From positions 15,814,192-15,878,191 of the forward strand of contig NW_020312785.1 of the NCBI RefSeq assembly GCF_003265705.1: a DNA stretch of 64,000 nt, read 5' to 3'. This stretch comes from Callorhinus ursinus. Its lineage: Eukaryota; Chordata; Mammalia; Carnivora; Otariidae. The notes under the pieces were generated by a model, which saw only the letters and a program-made list of their open reading frames with translations, did not search any database and was not told the origin of the DNA. Below, in pieces: positions 59,334-64,000 of the stretch. The translations under genes and the position numbers were made by a program. The first letter of the stretch is position 1, and each line of letters begins with the position of its first letter.

Positions 59334-60255
59334 GCTGATTGGTCAAGCTCCGTGTAGGAATCAATTCCCTTACCTTTGTCCAGCTGACTTGCGGTTGCAC
59401 CTATTGCCCCTCTGGATTCCAAGACTGTCCAGGGGTTCAGAGGAACCTATTTAGTTTGCTGTCTGACTTGCTCTTTCTGAAGTTTTGGTCCTTACTAAGT
59501 GTGGGGGAAAGGTAAGTGGATAAAAGCAAGGATTTAATAAAATACATCAATAGTTTTGAAACAAATTTCTTGGCAATAAGAAATTTCATTTATTAACAAT
59601 TTGAACTAAATTCTCACTAGTCTCCTGTTGGTTTTGTATCAACATAGCTAACTAAGAAGACTGGTATTCAAGAGTCCATTCATTTAAATAAAAAACAATT
59701 TAAGGAGGACTTTCAGTGTGCTCTATGGTAGTAATTAAGCTAAATAACATTTAAAAAAACACTCAAAGGGCTTAAAGTTTAGTGATATGTAAAAATATAA
59801 ACAGGTTATTGTAATGACATGTAGAAAATCTTAACACTGGGGTACTTATAAAGTGCCTTGAAAATGTAATGAAGACCAACTGATTCAACTTGAGATTCAA
59901 GAAAGAATTTTCTCAAGGACATTGCCTCTGAAATTGGTCTACAGGCTGACTGAGAAAGTATTAGTAAGACAATGAATCCTAAGAAATGGTGAGAAAATAT
60001 ACAAAAAAATACAAGCAAAGTAACAAGAATTGTGTAGTACCACAGTGTGCAGAAAGTATGGTAATTCGGGTGTCAAGAGTGTGTAGGGAAAGTGTCCTGG
60101 AGTAAGCTAAAGACGTTGGGAACATGAGCTCTTAAAGGTTCTTTTAAGAAAACTAAAGACTCATACTTAGATCTTAGAGATCAGTGATTTTTACATTTTC
60201 GTTCTTTTTCTTTGAGAATCTCATTAAAGTTTTGGTCTCCCTTCCTAGAAAAATC
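59334..60255. other. Unassigned sequence
   Basis: No gene. 59334-59500 is richer in G+C and might be an old LTR, which I cannot confirm. Confidence 0.45.
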
Positions 60256-60261
60256 TATATT

Positions 60262-60339
60262 TTACTTACACACACACATACACACACACATATGCATATG
60301 TATGTATATGTATTTAAATGACTATATATAGATATATAT
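60262..60339. repeat. (CA)n and TATG/TATA microsatellite
   Basis: CACACACATACACACACACA is followed by TATG and TATA units. Confidence 0.9.
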
Positions 60340-60667
60340 AAAATAGTTAACTCTGGTTAACTCTGGAAAACACATGTTTGAACTATGTGGGTTCATTTAT
60401 ATGCAGATCTTTTATAGGACAGTACAGTAAATGTCTGCTCTCTTCTTTATGATTTGCTTAGTAACATTTTCTCCAGCTTATTTTATTGTAAGACTATAGT
60501 ACATAATAAATATAATATACAAAATATGTGTTAATTGTGTTATCTATAAGGCCTCTAGTCAATGATAGGCTATTAAAGTTTTGGGGAAGTCAAAAGTTAC
60601 ATGCAGATTTTTGACTGTGCAAGGGGTTGTCGTCCTTACTTGCCATGTTGCTCAAGGGTCAACTGTA
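60340..60667 (+). mobile_element. Tigger-like (Tc1/mariner) MITE
   Basis: The right end reads TGCTCAAGGGTCAACTG followed by TA, matching a Tigger-type terminal repeat next to the TA target. The left end (ACACATGTTTGAACTATGTG) is worn. Interior words TTATTTTATTGTAAGACTAT, ACAAAATATGTGTTAATTGT and TGGGGAAGTCAAAAGTTACA fit a known mammalian MITE of this group. No transposase coding. Confidence 0.78.
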
Positions 60668-60669
60668 TT

Positions 60670-61630
60670 TATAAAAACATTTATGTTTACTTGAGTCCAC
60701 AGATGGTGCATTTAAACTCACTCATAATCATCATCTCCAGCTCCCTATGTAGACAAGGGACTATCACTATTTTATAAGCAGAAGACTGTTTCTGTCTCCT
60801 GAATTGAGAAAGAATTTAATGGCTACAAATCTGGATGTGGAAAACATCATGATGACAATAACAATAATTCAAATGACAAAAAAAGAGCTACCAATGCAAA
60901 CTTTGTAGTAACGAACTCAGCTTATTAGTTGCACATAAAAACAGTATTTGTGACATAAAAAGTTATGAAAGTTAACATTTAATTGAAAAATGGGAAAACT
61001 AGGAAGTTTTATATATAAATATATATATTATACATATGTTCAATTTGACAAACCTATCACACTATATATAATTCTAGCAAATGGTTAGCAAGCAGATTTA
61101 AGGGTTTATATAGTTTCTATAATTAAATTAAATAATTTGAAAAGCATTTATGCATAATATATTAAATTTTAAACACCAATAAACAAAGCCTTCCCACGTA
61201 TAAATCTAATAAATTAAACATGTAAATATAGTTAATCTTATGCTTTCTAAACATGTAGGTGGTATTTAAAAATTTGCAGTTCTCTTTTATCTTTAAATCT
61301 GAAGTTTGAATCTGTTACTCAATATTTGTAAGAGTAATTTATTTGATACTCTATTACACTTGGATCTCTTAGAGATGCTAAGTGATTAAAATGCAGAGAT
61401 AATTCCTACAATATTTTATTAAAATGTTTTAATTATTTTTATTTATATTTAACTTTAAATTTTCCAGTGTTAAAGAAAATAATCCACCAAGAAAATTATT
61501 TTACAATCCTAAAAAATGTTTTTACAACTCTCCCAAAACTGAATTAGGATAACTTTCTTGGTGGGCTGAAATTGTTTATAGTCCTGAAAATTTGATCAGA
61601 ATGCAAAATTTGGACCTGTAGAAACTCAAG
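60670..61630. other. Unassigned, AT-rich
   Basis: No gene or repeat recognised except a TA tract near 61010-61030. Confidence 0.5.
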
Positions 61631-61641
61631 GAAATATTTCT

Positions 61642-61742
61642 TTTTCTCTATTATCATGTTATGTTAGTCACCATACAATACATCATTTAGTTTTTGATGT
61701 TGTGTTCCATGATTCATTGTTTGCGTGTAATACCCAGTGCAA
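61642..61742 (-). mobile_element. Very short 5'-truncated L1
   Basis: About 100 bp of L1 3' end in reverse (CACCATACAATACATCATTT, GTGTTCCATGATTCATTGTT). TSD AAATATTTCT at 61632-61641 and 61743-61752. The 60-codon plus frame across it is chance. Confidence 0.88.
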
Positions 61743-61752
61743 AAATATTTCT

Positions 61753-62530
61753 AATGATTATAAGAGTCAAGGTTGAGTCTTCCTTTATAGAACCAACAGG
61801 AGCTGCCAGCCCATGGTCTATCAGTGTAGGAGTCCCACAACCCAAGTTCCCTGTGCTCAAGTATAAAAATTTCTAATGCTCATTTTGCCCTGAGACTACA
61901 GCTCCTTATCCAGGTTGCTTTATCATTGTTTTAAACTCAACATATTGATCACTTCTTTCTATTCTGAATTATATTATATTTTTCCTATCCAAGAGAATGT
62001 GACATGTTATTAGATTCTGTGTGTTTCTCATGTTTGGCCCAAAAGCCATGTTCTTAGCTCATTCCTATAACAAAAGTCTGATCTAGGGCAGTAGGAGAAC
62101 TGATAAAGTGAGTAAATAATTTCTTTTTTTTTAAATAAAATCTACAGTCCTAATAGTTCTTCTTTGAAAAATAATGCAATATCATTTACTGTGGAGTGGA
62201 TAAAGAAGGATAAACAAGTTTTGGTGATTTTCACTTTGGGTATTATGAGTTTGCAGTTCTCTGATATAAGATGTTTTAATATTTTCATATGGGTATCTGA
62301 GGCACTTGACATTGGAAATTTTGATTTTAAGGCATTTACTTGATTGCAAATATATTTTGTAATGTTTTGAGTTTGCAGTTCTGTATTTGAGACTAGTTGG
62401 AAAGGTAAGGTTTGAATACATGTACAAATCTAACCACAGGTGAGCTCCAGCTGATGAGCCAAGAAGGGCAAGGAGATTGTCATGTTCCAAGAATGTACCA
62501 CTGGACAACACTAAGGTTTAAAGGGAAATA
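61753..62530. other. Unassigned sequence
   Basis: No gene or repeat recognised. The 109-codon minus frame at 62182-62511 has no motif I know. Confidence 0.5.
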
Positions 62531-62534
62531 TCTA

Positions 62535-62664
62535 GGGGCACCTGGGTGACTCAGTCGGTTAAGCCTCTACCTTCTGCTCAGGTCATGATCCCAGGGTCCG
62601 GGAATTGAGCCCCGCGTGGAGCCCCTACATCAGGCTCCTGGCTCAGTGGGGAGTCTATTACTCC
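62535..62664 (+). mobile_element. Can-SINE, 3' truncated
   Basis: Head GGGGCACCTGGGTGACTCAG and centre GATCCCAGGGTCCGGGAATT are present, but the pyrimidine region breaks off after GGGGAGTCTATTACTCCCC and no A tail follows. This is unusual, because new SINE copies are made from the 3' end; a later deletion is the simplest reason. Confidence 0.9.
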
Positions 62665-63320
62665 CCTGATTACTATTGACCTGAAGGTATGTTAAATACC
62701 TCTGTGACTAAGAGAAAGCCTAAAAGACACACAAAAGTCTTTTCTGCAGCAACAGTATATATACAAGTGAGTACCTGTATACACACGGATGCCCATGTTA
62801 AAGTGGGCTATTTTCTTGCAGTCAGGGTGGGATCTAAGAGTTCTTAATAGGAGGTAACATATACATGTCAGCAAGTCCAAGATTATTCTTCTACTAAATA
62901 AAATCACAATAAAACCCTAAACCAGAGAATTCTGATTCCATTTTGAATTGTATTGGCCAACTATGACTTAATCATGTTTTCATCTTTGATGAAAATTTAA
63001 GAAGCAGTTTTAAGAGTACTGACTTTGGGTTTGGTGCAAAAATCACTAAAGTTATAATTGTTTATATTGCTTAATGTAGAATTTGATTCCAGGAAATAAT
63101 TTCCATTATCTGGTTTTTAAACATCCTCCCTATTAATAAACAAATGATAACAATCTAGCTCATTATATTCACTTTTTGCCCTGGTTACTAGAAACCTTGG
63201 GGCTAAGTTTGTTTTCTGTTTCTGCAGTTTTCCATAGATAGTATTTTCTGCTATAATTTTGCTCTTCTTTTTATTATATTAAATCATGTCCCTTTGTTAT
63301 GATCCCTAGTTTATTAGACA
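62665..63320. other. Unassigned sequence
   Basis: No gene or clear repeat. The 71-codon frame at 62692-62907 has no motif. Confidence 0.5.
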
Positions 63321-63324
63321 GGTG

Positions 63325-64000
63325 CTTTAATATGACCCTTTTATGTGTTTAAATAAAGCTTCTATAAACATTGTACAAATCTTCTACTGACATTAAAAAA
63401 AAAATTCTCTTGGGAAAATACCTAAAAGTGAAATTGCCAGATCATAGGATAGGTACTTACCTTTAAAAAACAAGAGAAAAAAGGTAAAATGTTTGCACTA
63501 ATTTACCCTAGCTCCCAGCAGTATATGAATGAGAGTGTTGGTTCTTACACACTGTCATCAAAATTTGTTGTTGCCAGTCTATTTAAATTTTAGCTGCTCT
63601 AGTTAATGCAGAGTTGACTTTATTACATCCCCTGCTGACCGATGATGAATAATGGTGCCGAATACATTTTCGTACACTTTTGAGGCCTTGGCGTATTTTC
63701 CTTTGTGAGATATTTGTTCAGGTCTTTTGTTAACATTTTATTACCTTAAACATCTTGTTCTTGATTTGAAGGATTTCTTTATATATGTTGAATATAAGCC
63801 CTACCCAAAGTTATGAATATATTCTATATTTTTCCTAGTATCTGTATAGCTTTTGCCATATTTAAACTACTTAGACTAATTAAGACCATAAATTTGGATT
63901 ATAAATCCTATGCATTAATATATGTATGGTATAAGACACTGTTTGCAGCTTTTGTCTCAAATCCATCCTGGTTTGATCCCTCCAACTTTGTACTTTTTCT
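63325..64000 (-). mobile_element. Old L1M fragment, continues past the window
   Basis: On the plus strand GTGAAATTGCCAGATCATAG, TCCCAGCAGTATATGAATGA, GATATTTGTTCAGGTCTTTT and AGGATTTCTTTATATATGTT are the reverse of ORF2 C-terminal text of an old L1. The right end lies outside the window. Confidence 0.75.

Overview
The window is a stretch of mammalian nuclear DNA. It is AT-rich, densely filled with retroposons, and I can support no host protein-coding gene, tRNA, rRNA or CRISPR array in it. The open frames present are short and either fall inside repeats or show no codon structure.

Organism: about two dozen tRNA-derived Can-SINEs are present. They carry the head GGGCGCCTGGGTGGCTCAG, a GATC/GGGATCGAG-type centre, a pyrimidine-rich stretch and an AAATAAATAAAATCTT tail. 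This identifies a carnivoran. The dog-specific young type (head like GGATCCCTGGGTGGCGCAG) is absent. Several copies have the CCCACTCCCCCTGCTTGTGT region that I associate with arctoid, particularly pinniped, SINEs. My best reading is an arctoid caniform, possibly a seal or sea lion; the second step is recall, not a search.

Layout. 1-5.9 kb: unassigned AT-rich DNA with a decayed ERV-L-like pol remnant, MIR fragments and one SINE. 5.9-7.1 kb: an L1 3' part holding a second, younger L1 end. 7.1-15.1 kb: mostly unassigned, with L2-like, MIR and a Tigger-like DNA transposon. 15.1-18.6 kb: a cluster of separate SINE and L1 insertions with clear target-site duplications (TSDs). 18.6-21.4 kb: an old L1M. 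21.7-23.7 kb: the cleanest stretch without recognised repeats. 23.7-30.2 kb: L2, MaLR LTRs with nested SINEs, and MIR. 30.2-33.1 kb: a TSD-flanked, internally inverted L1. 35.7-36.3 kb: a solo class I LTR with perfect ends and a 4-bp TSD. 39.2-46.7 kb: a TTTC microsatellite beside a nearly full-length minus-strand L1 (3' UTR through 5' UTR) that contains two SINEs and a second copy of the inverted L1. 47.4-58.9 kb: a MaLR LTR and old L1M copies in both orientations, with nested SINEs. 59-64 kb: SINEs, a Tigger-like element and the start of another old L1M.

The most interesting signals are: two L1 copies about 13.7 kb apart sharing the same internal inversion junction, as if a rearranged L1 had itself been copied; the repeated birth of microsatellites at one site within independent L1 copies; an apparent deletion in the host L1 where the second inverted copy sits; and a close inverted pair of SINEs. 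Nothing indicates a new enzyme or defence system. The genes of all mobile elements here are broken.
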